Shown here one piece after another: positions 51,337-59,461 of a stretch of 64,000 bases of DNA. The translations under genes and the position numbers were made by a program. A model generated the notes under the pieces. It was not told where the DNA came from and did not search any database. It saw only the letters and a list, made by a program, of their open reading frames with translations. Numbering within the stretch: position 1 is the first letter of the stretch; each line of letters starts with the position of its first letter. Source of the stretch: Paracoccus everestensis. Lineage in GTDB: Bacteria; Pseudomonadota; Alphaproteobacteria; Rhodobacterales; Rhodobacteraceae. The stretch lies in assembly GCF_021491915.1 (NCBI RefSeq), contig NZ_CP090836.1:216001-280000 (forward strand), given 5' to 3'.

Positions 51337-51555
51337 ATGGCCTATACGATCACCCATTTCGCACCCGAAACGCGCAGCCGCATCGACGCCTTCTTCAACC
51401 GTTTCGGCTAAGGCGTGAACGCCTATCTGGAAGCGTGGGCGCGGTCCGCGCAGATCGAGGCGCTTGAGGCGAAATCCGATGGTGAACTGGCCCGGATCGG
51501 CCTGACCCGCGACCGGATCCTGGCCCATGTGTTCCGCGACACCTACTGGCTCTGA
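51337..51555 (+). pseudogene. DUF1127-like small protein with an in-frame ochre codon
   Basis: AAGGAAAGGG precedes the ATG. The reading is MAYTITHFAPETRSRIDAFF, NRFG, stop (TAA at 51409-51411), then GVNAYLEAWARSAQIEALEA and GLTRDRILAHVFRDTYWL to a TGA. The continuation in the same frame, and the pattern FG-Q-GxNAY that I recall from relatives, imply a CAA-to-TAA change. The second part carries the DUF1127-like arginine/leucine helix (ELARIGLTRDRI). A recent lesion, a sequencing error or stop read-through would each fit. Confidence 0.75.
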
Positions 51556-51561
51556 CCGGCG

Positions 51562-51975
51562 CTAGTCCTTCCAGTCGATGACCACCTGCGTCTGGGTGAC
51601 GATGGCGGCGGTCTTGCCGTCGCCCCGGGTGATGGTGGTCTGCCAGATCTGGGTAGTCCGCCCGATATGCAGGGGCAGGCTGACGGCACGGGCCGTATCG
51701 CCCAGCCGGATCGGGCGCAGGAAGTTGGTCTTGCTTTCCAGCGTGGTCGTGGTCTTGCCCTCGGGCAGGTTCAGGAAGGTGCCGGTGCCGCCTGCATTGT
51801 CGGCTAGGCCCATGATCGCACCGCCATGCAGCACGCCGTTGCGGTTGGCCAGCGCCTGCGTCACCGGCATCTCGAATTCGACCCGCTCGGGCGTGGCACT
51901 GACCAGCCGCGCGCCGATGTGAATGGCGAATTCCGGCTGGTCGTCGGCATCGCGCCTGGTGTGGTCGTCGTTCAT
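51562..51975 (-). CDS. PaaI-family hotdog thioesterase
   Basis: A 137-residue hotdog-fold acyl-CoA thioesterase. The active-site helix motif NRNGVLHGGAIMGLADNAGG has the conserved HGG and Asp, and ESKTNFLRPIRLGDTARAV is the usual second strand. GGAGG stands just before the ATG at 51975. It likely hydrolyses a small aromatic or aliphatic acyl-CoA; the substrate is unknown. Converges on the DUF1127-like gene with 6 bases between them. Confidence 0.88.
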   Translation of the reverse strand: MNDDHTRRDADDQPEFAIHIGARLVSATPERVEFEMPVTQALANRNGVLHGGAIMGLADNAGGTGTFLNLPEGKTTTTLESKTNFLRPIRLGDTARAVSLPLHIGRTTQIWQTTITRGDGKTAAIVTQTQVVIDWKD

Positions 51976-52035
51976 GGAGGTTCCCTTCCGCTGCCCGGCC
52001 ATATCAACCGGACAGGCGGCCAAGGGCAAGCGCGC

Positions 52036-52620
52036 TCAGGCCTTTCGGCAGGACAACAGTTGCGCGCGATACATCTGCGCCCGCTGCCCGACCTGGGCTG
52101 CCACCCGCACCAGCCAGGGCTTGCCCAGATAGGACTGGCGCGCAAATCCCGACCGGCCCTCGTGATAGGCCAGGTATTGCCCCGTCGCGTCCCATTTCGA
52201 AATACCGAGGCGGCGGGTGGAGTTGTGCATGTACCAGCCCATGAAATCGGTGGCATGGCGGATGTTGTCGCGCTTGGCGCGGCGATTGCCGGTTTCCTTC
52301 TGGTATTCCTCCCATGTCCCGTCCAGGGCTTGGGAATAGCCGAAGGCACTGGACTGGCGGCCGATGGGAATCACCCCGAGCGCGTATTGATGCGGGGTCC
52401 GGGCGTCGCCGATGAACTTCGATTCCTGGTGGATCGCCGCCATCTGCACATGGATGGGAATGCCCCATTTGCGTTCAGTGGCCTTCATCGCCCGGTAATA
52501 GGCGGGCCGTTCGGCCACGATGGCGCAGGCGTTGTCCAACTGGCGCGGCGCCGAGTAATTGTTGCCGCCGCCGCATGACGCGACCAGCCCGACAATCGCG
52601 AGTTTCAGAAGCCTGTTCAT
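52036..52620 (-). CDS. Lytic transglycosylase-like lipoprotein
   Basis: A 194-residue lipoprotein with the lipobox LVASC. An SLT-like fold is suggested by MAAIHQESKFIGDARTPHQY (catalytic Glu in the HQESKF motif) and SSAFGYSQALDGTWEEYQKE. A C-terminal YLAYHEGRSGFARQSYLGKP follows. These cleave peptidoglycan glycan strands with anhydro products. The single domain suggests a small cell-wall remodelling enzyme at the outer membrane. Confidence 0.82.
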   Translation of the reverse strand: MNRLLKLAIVGLVASCGGGNNYSAPRQLDNACAIVAERPAYYRAMKATERKWGIPIHVQMAAIHQESKFIGDARTPHQYALGVIPIGRQSSAFGYSQALDGTWEEYQKETGNRRAKRDNIRHATDFMGWYMHNSTRRLGISKWDATGQYLAYHEGRSGFARQSYLGKPWLVRVAAQVGQRAQMYRAQLLSCRKA

Positions 52621-52690
52621 CCTGCCCTCTTGTCGTTTTGGGGCGATCTTACGGAAAATCACGACGGGGTGAAATCACAAAGCCGGAAGA

Positions 52691-54166
52691 TCAGACCGAC
52701 AGCACGGCCTGCACCGCCCTTTGCCAAGCGGAGTATCGCCGATCCCGGTCCTTGTCCGTCATCTGCGGCTCGAAGCGGCGGTCAAGCTGCCATGCCTTTG
52801 CGTATTCGTCGGGCGAGGGGCACAGGTCCGCACGATATCCCGCCAGCCAGGCGGCACCTTGGGCCGTGGTTTCGGTATTCGCGGGCCGGTCCACCGGCGC
52901 CCCCAGGATGTCGGCCAGGAACTGCATGGCCGGTTCGCTGGCGGTCATGCCGCCATCGACGCGCAGCACCGCATCCCCCGCCTGGGGCCAGTCGGCCTGC
53001 ATCGCCTGCAACAGGTCCCGGGTCTGAAAACCGACGCTCTCCAGAGCTGCGCGGGCAAATTCGGCAGGGCCGGTGTTGCGGGTCAGGCCAAAGACCGCGC
53101 CCCGCGCATTGGGTGCCCAATGCGGAGCGCCAAGTCCGGTAAAGGCCGGGACCATGATGATTGCCTGGCTGTTGTCGGCCGTTTCGGACAGCGGCTGCGT
53201 TTCCTTGGCCTCGCGGATCAGTTTCAGCCCGTCGCGCAGCCATTGCACCACCGCCCCCGCGATGAAGATCGACCCTTCCAGGGCAAAGGTGGTCCTGCCG
53301 TCCAGGCGATAGGCGATGGTGGTCAGCAACCGGTTCTGCGACCGGACCGCCTGGTCGCCGGTGTTCAAAAGCGCAAAACAGCCGGTGCCATAGGTTGCCT
53401 TCATCATCCCCGGCTGAAAGCAGGCCTGTCCGACGGTCGCGGCCTGCTGGTCGCCCGCGACCCCGGCGATGGGGATTTCGCGGCCGAACAGGTCGGGGCG
53501 CGTGGTGCCGAAGTCATCGGCGCTGTCCTTGACCTCGGGCAGCAGTTCGGGGGGGATGCCGAACAGGCGGCACATCTCGTCGGACCAGCAGCCCTTGCGG
53601 ATGTCGTACAGCAGGGTGCGGCTGGCATTGGTGGCATCGGTGACATGGGATCGCCCGCCGGTCAGCTTCCAGATCAGGAAGCTGTCGATGGTGCCGAAGG
53701 CCAGCTCGCCCGCCGTGGCGCGGTCGCGGGCACCGTCCACATGATCCAGAAGCCAGGCGATCTTGGTCGCGCTGAAATAGGGATCCAGCAACAAGCCGGT
53801 GGTGTCCGTGACCTGATCCTCGGCCCCGTCGTTGCGCAGCCGGTCGCAGATGTCGGCGGTGCGGCGGTCCTGCCAGACGATGGCGCGATGGATGGGCTGG
53901 CCGGTCTGGCGGTCCCAGATCACCACGGTTTCGCGCTGGTTGGTGATGCCGATGGCGTCGATCCGGGCGGCGCCTGCCTTTTCGATGGCGGCGCGGGCGG
54001 TTCCGGCGCTGCTGGTCCAGATGTCGTTCGGGTCGTGTTCGACCCAGCCCGAATGGGGAAAATGCTGCGGAAACTCGTGCTGGGCCGTGGCCTGCACCTG
54101 CAAGTCGTCGTTGAAGACGACCGCGCGCGACGACGTCGTTCCCTGATCCATTGCCAGAATCGTCAT
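52691..54166 (-). CDS. glpK: Glycerol kinase
   Basis: A 491-residue FGGY-family kinase that phosphorylates glycerol to glycerol-3-phosphate. The N-terminal phosphate loop is [16 protein letters not shown], with [16 protein letters not shown] and the FGGY signature region [20 protein letters not shown]. The C-terminal ATP part has [20 protein letters not shown]. The start overlaps the stop of the ModE-like regulator by 4 bases. No glpF or glpD is visible beside it. Confidence 0.96.
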   Translation of the reverse strand: MTILAMDQGTTSSRAVVFNDDLQVQATAQHEFPQHFPHSGWVEHDPNDIWTSSAGTARAAIEKAGAARIDAIGITNQRETVVIWDRQTGQPIHRAIVWQDRRTADICDRLRNDGAEDQVTDTTGLLLDPYFSATKIAWLLDHVDGARDRATAGELAFGTIDSFLIWKLTGGRSHVTDATNASRTLLYDIRKGCWSDEMCRLFGIPPELLPEVKDSADDFGTTRPDLFGREIPIAGVAGDQQAATVGQACFQPGMMKATYGTGCFALLNTGDQAVRSQNRLLTTIAYRLDGRTTFALEGSIFIAGAVVQWLRDGLKLIREAKETQPLSETADNSQAIIMVPAFTGLGAPHWAPNARGAVFGLTRNTGPAEFARAALESVGFQTRDLLQAMQADWPQAGDAVLRVDGGMTASEPAMQFLADILGAPVDRPANTETTAQGAAWLAGYRADLCPSPDEYAKAWQLDRRFEPQMTDKDRDRRYSAWQRAVQAVLSV

Positions 54167-54522
54167 GTATCGTCCCCTTTCATCAGCGCGCCGATGGCAG
54201 CCAGATCGGCCGCCCCCTTGTCGGTCAGCAATCGTTCCAGTGATTCGTAATGGCGCAGCACCGCCTGGCCAGTCGCCGTGATCCTGGCCCCGCCGCCGCC
54301 CGTGCCGCCCCGGCTGCTGTCCACCAGCGGCAGGGCAAAGGCCCCATTCATCTCCTCGACCAGGGACCAGGCGCGCTTATAGCTCATCCCCATCTGCCGC
54401 CCGGCGGCCGAGATGGAGCCGTGCTGCCCGATCAGATGCAAAAGCTGCGCCTTGCCCGGTCCCAGCACCAGCGGCACATCATATTCCAGCCGCAGCTTGA
54501 TCCGGGGGCCGTCCCTATCCAT
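54163..54522 (-). CDS. Winged helix-turn-helix regulator (ModE N-terminal/LysR-type)
   Basis: A 119-residue protein with only the ModE-like DNA-binding domain: [20 protein letters not shown] then [13 protein letters not shown] is the helix-turn-helix, and [14 protein letters not shown] is the typical wing. No molbindin sensor domain follows, so it may not bind molybdate itself. It is co-translated with glpK through a 4-base overlap. Its target and the reason for pairing with glycerol kinase are unclear. Confidence 0.85.
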   Translation of the reverse strand: MDRDGPRIKLRLEYDVPLVLGPGKAQLLHLIGQHGSISAAGRQMGMSYKRAWSLVEEMNGAFALPLVDSSRGGTGGGGARITATGQAVLRHYESLERLLTDKGAADLAAIGALMKGDDT

Positions 54523-54643
54523 CGCGATTCGGTTCCTGCGTTTCGAACAGGTTAGCCGCGGTCCCCCTGCGACGCCACGGCGGGCTTGGCGTACGGGACA
54601 AGCCCGGCCTATGCTGGCGATGCAACCAAGGGAAGGGTTCATC

Positions 54644-55822
54644 ATGTCCACGGAAATCGTCATCCTGTCCGGTGCGCGCACCGCCATCGGCACCTTCGGC
54701 GGCAGCCTTGCCGCCATTCCGCCCATCGACCTGGCGGCAACCGTGACCCGCGCGGCGATGGAACGGGCGGGGGTGTCCCCCGACCAGATCAGGCAGGTGG
54801 TGTTCGGCCATGTGATCAACACCGAACCGCGCGATATGTATCTGAGCCGCGTGGCGATGCTGAATGCGGGCATTCCCGACACCACGCCTGCCATGAACGT
54901 GAACCGGCTTTGCGGTTCGGGCGCGCAGGCCATCGTGTCGGCCGCGCAGGCGCTGATGCTGGGAGATGCGGATTTCGCCGTCGCGGGCGGTGCCGAAAGC
55001 ATGAGCCGCGCACCCTATGCCGTCAGTTCCGCGCGCTTTGGCGCCAAGATGGGCGACCAGAAGATGATGGATATGATGACCGGCGCACTGACCTGCCCGA
55101 TGGGCACCGGCCACATGGGGGTGACGGCCGAAAACGTGGCCGCCGAACACGAGATCAGCCGCCAGGCGCAGGACGAGTTCGCGATGGAATCGCAGCGTCG
55201 GGCGGCTGCGGCCATCGCGGCGGGGCATTTCAAGGACCAGATCGTTCCGGTCGAGGTCAAAGGCCGCAAGGGGCCGACGATCTTTGACACCGACGAGCAT
55301 CCCAAGGAAAGCACCCTGGACAAGCTGGCGGCGCTGAAGACGGTGTTCCAGAAGGACGGCACCGTCACGGCGGGCAATGCCAGCGGCATCAACGACGGCG
55401 CGGCGGCCCTGGTGCTGGCGCGGGCGGATGCCGCGCAGGCGGCGGGCTTGACACCGCGCGCGCGGATTTTGGGCTATGCGGTGGCGGGCGTGCGGCCCGA
55501 GGTGATGGGCATCGGGCCGATCCCGGCCGTGCAGATGCTGTTGGAAAAGACCGGCCTGTCCGTCGGCGATTTCGACGTGATCGAATCGAACGAGGCCTTT
55601 GCGGCCCAGGCCCTGGCGGTGAACAAGGGGCTGGGGCTGGACCCGGCCCGGGTGAATCCGAACGGCGGGGCCATTGCACTGGGCCATCCGGTCGGTGCCA
55701 CGGGGGCGATCATCACCGTCAAGGCGCTGTATGAACTGGAGCGTACGGGCGGCAAGCGCGGGCTGATCACCATGTGCATCGGCGGCGGGCAGGGCATCGC
55801 GCTTGCCATCGAACTGATGTGA
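54644..55822 (+). CDS. Acetyl-CoA C-acyltransferase (thiolase)
   Basis: A 392-residue thiolase II. The acyl-accepting Cys is in NRLCGSGAQAIVSAAQ, His in NGGAIALGHPVGATGA and the second Cys in ITMCIGGGQGIALA. It condenses or cleaves acyl-CoA with CoA, in polyhydroxybutyrate synthesis or fatty-acid breakdown. No phaB or phaC is nearby, so its exact role is unclear. The ATG at 54644 (MSTEIVILSGART) has GGAAGGG upstream. Confidence 0.92.
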   Translation: MSTEIVILSGARTAIGTFGGSLAAIPPIDLAATVTRAAMERAGVSPDQIRQVVFGHVINTEPRDMYLSRVAMLNAGIPDTTPAMNVNRLCGSGAQAIVSAAQALMLGDADFAVAGGAESMSRAPYAVSSARFGAKMGDQKMMDMMTGALTCPMGTGHMGVTAENVAAEHEISRQAQDEFAMESQRRAAAAIAAGHFKDQIVPVEVKGRKGPTIFDTDEHPKESTLDKLAALKTVFQKDGTVTAGNASGINDGAAALVLARADAAQAAGLTPRARILGYAVAGVRPEVMGIGPIPAVQMLLEKTGLSVGDFDVIESNEAFAAQALAVNKGLGLDPARVNPNGGAIALGHPVGATGAIITVKALYELERTGGKRGLITMCIGGGQGIALAIELM

Positions 55823-55825
55823 GCC

Positions 55826-56728
55826 TCAGGCGACCTGCGCCCGCGCAGGTTGCCGCGACAGGCGCAGCGCCGCGATCCCCGCCAGGATGATCACGACGCT
55901 GCCGATGATCGTCCAGCGGTCGGGCGTTTCGCCAAAGATGGCGACGCCCGCGACCATCGCGAAGATCAGGCGGGTATAGCGGAAGGGCGTCACCGCGCCG
56001 ACCTCGCCTGTGCGCATCGCCACCGTCAGGAAGGTATAGGCGCAGACCCCGGCCGCCGCTGCCGCCAGAAGGCCCGCCCAGGTCGCGCCGTCCGGCGCAG
56101 CCATCGGGCCGCCAAAGGGCAGGACGATCAGCCCGGCCACGATCAGCATGGAAAAGCCCACGACGCCCAACTGCCGGAAGGACAGCGAAACCGGGGCCGC
56201 GCGGGTCGCAAGATCGCGCCCGGCAAACCCCAGCATCGCCATGATCGCCAGCAGCGACAATGCCCCGAAGCCTTCGGTCCCCGGCCGCAGGATCAGCAGG
56301 ACGCCCCCGAAACCCAGGGCCACCGCCAGCCAGCGGCGCGGGCCGATGCTTTCGCCAAACAGCACGGCGGCGCCCACCATCACCACCAGCGGCGTCGCCT
56401 GCAGGATCGCGGATGCCGTGGACAAGGGCGTCAGCGCAATGGCCAGCATATAGAACAGCCGGCCAGTCACCTCGGACAGGGACCGCAGGATCATGGGGCG
56501 GCCCAGCATGGCGCGGGTCAGCGGCGCCTCTCCTGCCATCAGGGCAAGGGCCGCGAAAGTCATGGTGCCCAGGACGCCAAAGGTGATCAGCACCTGGCCT
56601 GGCGGCAGGCTGACCGCCGCGATCTTGAGCAGCGAATCCTCGACCGCGAAGCCTGCCATGGACAGCACCATGAAGACGGCGCCCCGCCTGTTGAAGGCGG
56701 CGCCATGGCGTGCGTGGGGATGAGACAT
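55826..56728 (-). CDS. EamA/DMT-family inner-membrane permease
   Basis: A 300-residue protein with ten predicted helices in two EamA repeats. The first repeat has FMVLSMAGFAVEDSLLKIAA and TPLSTASAILQATPLVVMVG; the second has FRYTRLIFAMVAGVAIFGE and a final IIGSVVIILAG. It likely exports a small metabolite. The ATG at 56728 (MSHPHARHG) is used; the small transcript upstream ends at a terminator before it. Confidence 0.87.
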   Translation of the reverse strand: MSHPHARHGAAFNRRGAVFMVLSMAGFAVEDSLLKIAAVSLPPGQVLITFGVLGTMTFAALALMAGEAPLTRAMLGRPMILRSLSEVTGRLFYMLAIALTPLSTASAILQATPLVVMVGAAVLFGESIGPRRWLAVALGFGGVLLILRPGTEGFGALSLLAIMAMLGFAGRDLATRAAPVSLSFRQLGVVGFSMLIVAGLIVLPFGGPMAAPDGATWAGLLAAAAAGVCAYTFLTVAMRTGEVGAVTPFRYTRLIFAMVAGVAIFGETPDRWTIIGSVVIILAGIAALRLSRQPARAQVA

Positions 56729-56800
56729 GGCAAGCCCTTGGATGTGACGCGAACGGGGCCAGCAGTCCCCTATTTGGGCGTCCAAGGCAAGGCGAACGGC

Positions 56801-56835
56801 CAAAAGGAACGGGCCGCCCTAGATCAAGGCGGCCC
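56801..56835 (-). terminator. Terminator of the small transcript upstream of the EamA gene
   Basis: On the minus strand GGGCCGCC and GGCGGCCC (56811-56835) form a perfect 8-bp stem around a 9-base loop, followed by GTTCCTTTTG. It lies downstream of the 18-codon ORF and upstream of the EamA gene start, so it ends a short transcript. Confidence 0.75.
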
Positions 56836-56915
56836 GCGAGATCCACGGAGATGGTCCGGTTAGGGATGGGTAAGCATCCGGTCCCAACCAGGGTTTACGA
56901 CCCTCGGGGCTGCCC

Positions 56916-56972
56916 TTAGGTCACGGCCCCCCTGACTGTTCCGACACCTCTCTCCAATATCACTCTCGACAC
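56916..56972 (-). CDS. Very small ORF (18 aa) with strong ribosome-binding site
   Basis: Translation is VSRVILERGVGTVRGAVT and stop. Its support is the unusually perfect Shine-Dalgarno sequence placed about 6 bases from the GTG, and its position in a short terminated transcript. Whether the peptide matters or only its translation is unknown. Confidence 0.4.
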   Translation of the reverse strand: MSRVILERGVGTVRGAVT

Positions 56973-57039
56973 TGGACCACCTCCTTTCAATGTGTTGCCG
57001 TTATAAGGGAAAGGGTGCCACAGATCGGGAGGGTGTCAA

Positions 57040-57642
57040 TCAGATTGTTCGTTCGGTCCGCAACAAATTGCGGACAATAAGACGGAAAGGCACAAGAGCA
57101 AGTATGGCCAGACTCATCTTGACCATCCAGTCGGCAGTTGCCAACGAAACCCACAGCGCGGTGATCGGTCCTTGACCAAGCAGCGGAACGGCCTCGTTGG
57201 CCCAGCCGGTATTGGCGTCATGGGACAGGGCGGCGCTGAAGGCGACGGTGAAGAAGATGGCCGTGTCCAGCACCGACCCGACCGAGGACGACATCAGCGG
57301 CGCCACCCACCAGCGGCGATTCCGCAACGCGTTGAAGACCACGATATCGACCAGTTGGGCGATCAGGAAGGCCGCGCCGGACCCCACGGCGATTCGGATA
57401 GTGGTCTTGTCCAGGCCTGCGGCGACGACCGAACAGGCGACCCCCACGACAAACCCTGCCAGAACGACGCGCCGCGCGGCATGGGGACCGTAAACGCGGT
57501 TCATCACCTCGGTCACGAGAAAGGCGAAGGGATAGGTGAAGGCGCCCCAGGTCAGCCAGGAACCGACGGTGAACTGCACAAGGATGTTCGAGGCCACGAC
57601 GATGATGGCCATGGCAAGGATGCCGGGCAGATAGCGGGTCAT
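57040..57642 (-). CDS. yhhQ: Queuosine precursor transporter (YhhQ/VUT family)
   Basis: A 200-residue inner-membrane protein with about six helices. The family segments are TYPFAFLVTEVMNRVYGPHAARRVV and SGAAFLIAQLVDIVVFNALR, followed by SVLDTAIFFTVAF and a C-terminal LATADWMVKMSLAIL. It imports preQ0/preQ1-type bases for tRNA queuosine synthesis. I chose the ATG at 57642 (MTRYLP). I looked for a preQ1 riboswitch in the 90 bases upstream and saw only a CCCGCA/TGCGGG hairpin without the recognisable aptamer. Confidence 0.9.
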   Translation of the reverse strand: MTRYLPGILAMAIIVVASNILVQFTVGSWLTWGAFTYPFAFLVTEVMNRVYGPHAARRVVLAGFVVGVACSVVAAGLDKTTIRIAVGSGAAFLIAQLVDIVVFNALRNRRWWVAPLMSSSVGSVLDTAIFFTVAFSAALSHDANTGWANEAVPLLGQGPITALWVSLATADWMVKMSLAILALVPFRLIVRNLLRTERTI

Positions 57643-57731
57643 TGATGGTTTCCGTTTTACAAGGTCGCGGAACAACTCGGCCCCGCACCTTGCGGGACAG
57701 CGCGCGCTTTAGGCGGCAGGCCGGGGCCTTG

Positions 57732-58625
57732 TCAATCGCGCAGCCGGTATTCCACCAACTCGGTGCGCTGCACGAACAGGAAATTGTCGTCCGAGATCAT
57801 GGTCAGCCGGATGCCCTGTCCGTCGTGCCAGACCGCCAGCCCTTCTAAGTTGTCGTATTGCAGGGCGCGCGTGGTCAGCAGGATTTCCTCGTTCACCGGG
57901 CCGTCGTCGGTCAGTTGCATCCGACGCACGCGCGACGCGAACCCCAGGATCCCCTGGAAATCGCGTTCCAGAAGATAGAACCAGCCGTCCGGGCCGAAAT
58001 CGGCGCCGACGGCCAGCCAGCGGGGATCGCGCCTGATCTCTCCGGTCTGGCCCCACTGGTTGTCGCGAAAGGTGACGATCGGGAAGGGCTGGTCCTCGGA
58101 CTCCGATCGCTCGGGCACGGCATGAACAGTGCCATCGCGGATCGCGATGGCCTCAAGCCCGGAATTGAGGTTCATCCAGGGCTGCTTCGGAGGCAGGCGC
58201 CGGGAAAGCGGCGCGGCGTCGGGGTTTTCGTAAAGCGAGATGCGGTTCAGCCCTTCGAAGCTGATCCAGATGCGGCCGTCTTCGCCGATGGCCAATCCTT
58301 CGCTGTCGCCGTGATAGCCGGGCTTCAGCGGACGGCCCTTCCTATCCTTCAGATGCGCGCGTCCGGCGATGTTCATGCCACGGATCATGCCCTGGTTGTC
58401 GCGTTCGATGCTGCCCCAGTAAAGATGCGCCCGGTCGGTCAGGGCATGAAAGCTGCTGCCGTCGGCATTCAGCTCGATCCCGGAAAAGCCGCCGAAGCTG
58501 TCATCGCTGTCGTGCCAGACAAAGGTGCCGACATATTCCAGCGATGCGGCCGGCGCAGGGACGCCGGCCGCGATCAGCAGCAGCGATAGCAACCCCCCTA
58601 GGGCGCGCCGGCGACGGTTCGGCAT
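57732..58625 (-). CDS. Secreted esterase-like phytase family protein
   Basis: A 297-residue protein with a signal peptide (basic MPNRRRRALG, then LLSLLLIAAGVPAPAASL). The mature part belongs to the esterase-like activity of phytase family: FGGFSGIELNADGSSFHALT, DRAHLYWGS, YHGDSEGLAIGEDGRIWISF and ALQYDNLEGLAVWHDGQG. It is probably a periplasmic beta-propeller hydrolase of unknown substrate. It overlaps the mepA 3' end by 28 bases, so the MFS-mepA-phytase genes form an operon. Confidence 0.88.
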   Translation of the reverse strand: MPNRRRRALGGLLSLLLIAAGVPAPAASLEYVGTFVWHDSDDSFGGFSGIELNADGSSFHALTDRAHLYWGSIERDNQGMIRGMNIAGRAHLKDRKGRPLKPGYHGDSEGLAIGEDGRIWISFEGLNRISLYENPDAAPLSRRLPPKQPWMNLNSGLEAIAIRDGTVHAVPERSESEDQPFPIVTFRDNQWGQTGEIRRDPRWLAVGADFGPDGWFYLLERDFQGILGFASRVRRMQLTDDGPVNEEILLTTRALQYDNLEGLAVWHDGQGIRLTMISDDNFLFVQRTELVEYRLRD

Positions 58626-59461
58626 TCGCGGGGCATTTCGCTCAGCCGGAAGGTCCGGGGATGGCGATAGTTCGGGTCGGGGGGCGTGGGCTTGACGCGG
58701 CTGGGGTCGATGCGGTTCTTGATCCATTCTGCGGCCTCGGCGCAGCCGTCGCCTGCGGGCGGCGGATCCTGGCGGTCGCAGATCGACCCGCGCGGGCAGG
58801 ACAGGCGGACGTGGAAGTGATAGTTGTGATCGTTGATGGGGCGCACCTTGCGCAGCCAACTGCGGTCGCCGCGCTCCATCTGGCACATGGCCACCTTGGC
58901 GACGGGATCGACCAGGATGCGTTCCACGCGTGGGTCGCGCGCAGCGGCGCGCATGATGGCCATGTGCCCGCCGTTCCACGCATTCGTCAGGCCCACGCCC
59001 CGCCGGTCGGTGATCGAGACCGAGGACAGGCTTTCGCGCTGCTGGGGCGACAGGTTCAGCGAGGACGGCGGCAGCATCCAGATATCGGCGTCCAGGCCCA
59101 GCTGGTGGCTGGCGTGGCCCGAGGTCATCGGCCCGCCGCGCGGCTGGCTCATGTCGCCGATATAGAGGCCGCGCCAGCCCGCCTGTTGTGCGGCTTGCGA
59201 CAAGCCCATCAGGAAATTCACCAGATCGGGATGGCCCCAGTTGCGGTTCCTGGACAGGCGCATCGCCTGCCAGCTTGGCCCGCTTTCGGGCAGCTGGACA
59301 AAGCCCTGACCGCAGCCCTTGGAATAAAAGCCGATGGATACGGCGGGACCTTGGCTTGCTGTTGGGAAGCCGCCGAAAACATCCTTGGCCAGGGGGTCGG
59401 CGGATGCGGGCATCGCCAGTCCAGCCAGAATGGCTGCGGCGGCCAGGAACTTGCGGATCAC
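58598..59461 (-). CDS. mepA: Penicillin-insensitive murein endopeptidase MepA
   Basis: A 287-residue periplasmic LAS-type metallopeptidase that cleaves D-Ala-meso-DAP crosslinks. The signal peptide ends PASA. Zinc ligands are found in TSGHASHQLGLDADIWMLPP (His and Asp) and NDHNYHFHVRLSCPRG (His). Six cysteines near the C-terminus could form disulfides. The GTG start at 59461 overlaps the MFS stop as GTGA, so I use it. Confidence 0.94.
   Translation of the reverse strand: MIRKFLAAAAILAGLAMPASADPLAKDVFGGFPTASQGPAVSIGFYSKGCGQGFVQLPESGPSWQAMRLSRNRNWGHPDLVNFLMGLSQAAQQAGWRGLYIGDMSQPRGGPMTSGHASHQLGLDADIWMLPPSSLNLSPQQRESLSSVSITDRRGVGLTNAWNGGHMAIMRAAARDPRVERILVDPVAKVAMCQMERGDRSWLRKVRPINDHNYHFHVRLSCPRGSICDRQDPPPAGDGCAEAAEWIKNRIDPSRVKPTPPDPNYRHPRTFRLSEMPRECRTVAGAP

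Larger units (their letters stand above)
56801..56990 (-). ncRNA. Candidate small transcript with an 18-aa ORF
   Basis: On the minus strand a perfect AAAGGAGGTG ribosome site (56978-56987) stands before a GTG at 56972 and an 18-codon frame. A structured section follows: a GGGT/ACCC hairpin, then GGTTGGGA pairing with TCCC-TAACC around an inner GGATG/CATCC stem, and the strong terminator at 56801-56835. This could be a regulatory sRNA, an attenuator leader or a conserved tiny protein. No promoter is assigned. Confidence 0.5.

Noticed and set aside
56840-56910. tRNA-like fold upstream of the EamA gene
   Set aside because: Hairpins are present but there is no TψC-like GTTCRA motif or acceptor pairing; the strand with the ribosome site and terminator explains it better.
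57643-57731. preQ1 riboswitch upstream of the queuosine precursor transporter
   Set aside because: There is only a short GC hairpin. The conserved A-rich tail and loop of the known preQ1 aptamers are not seen.
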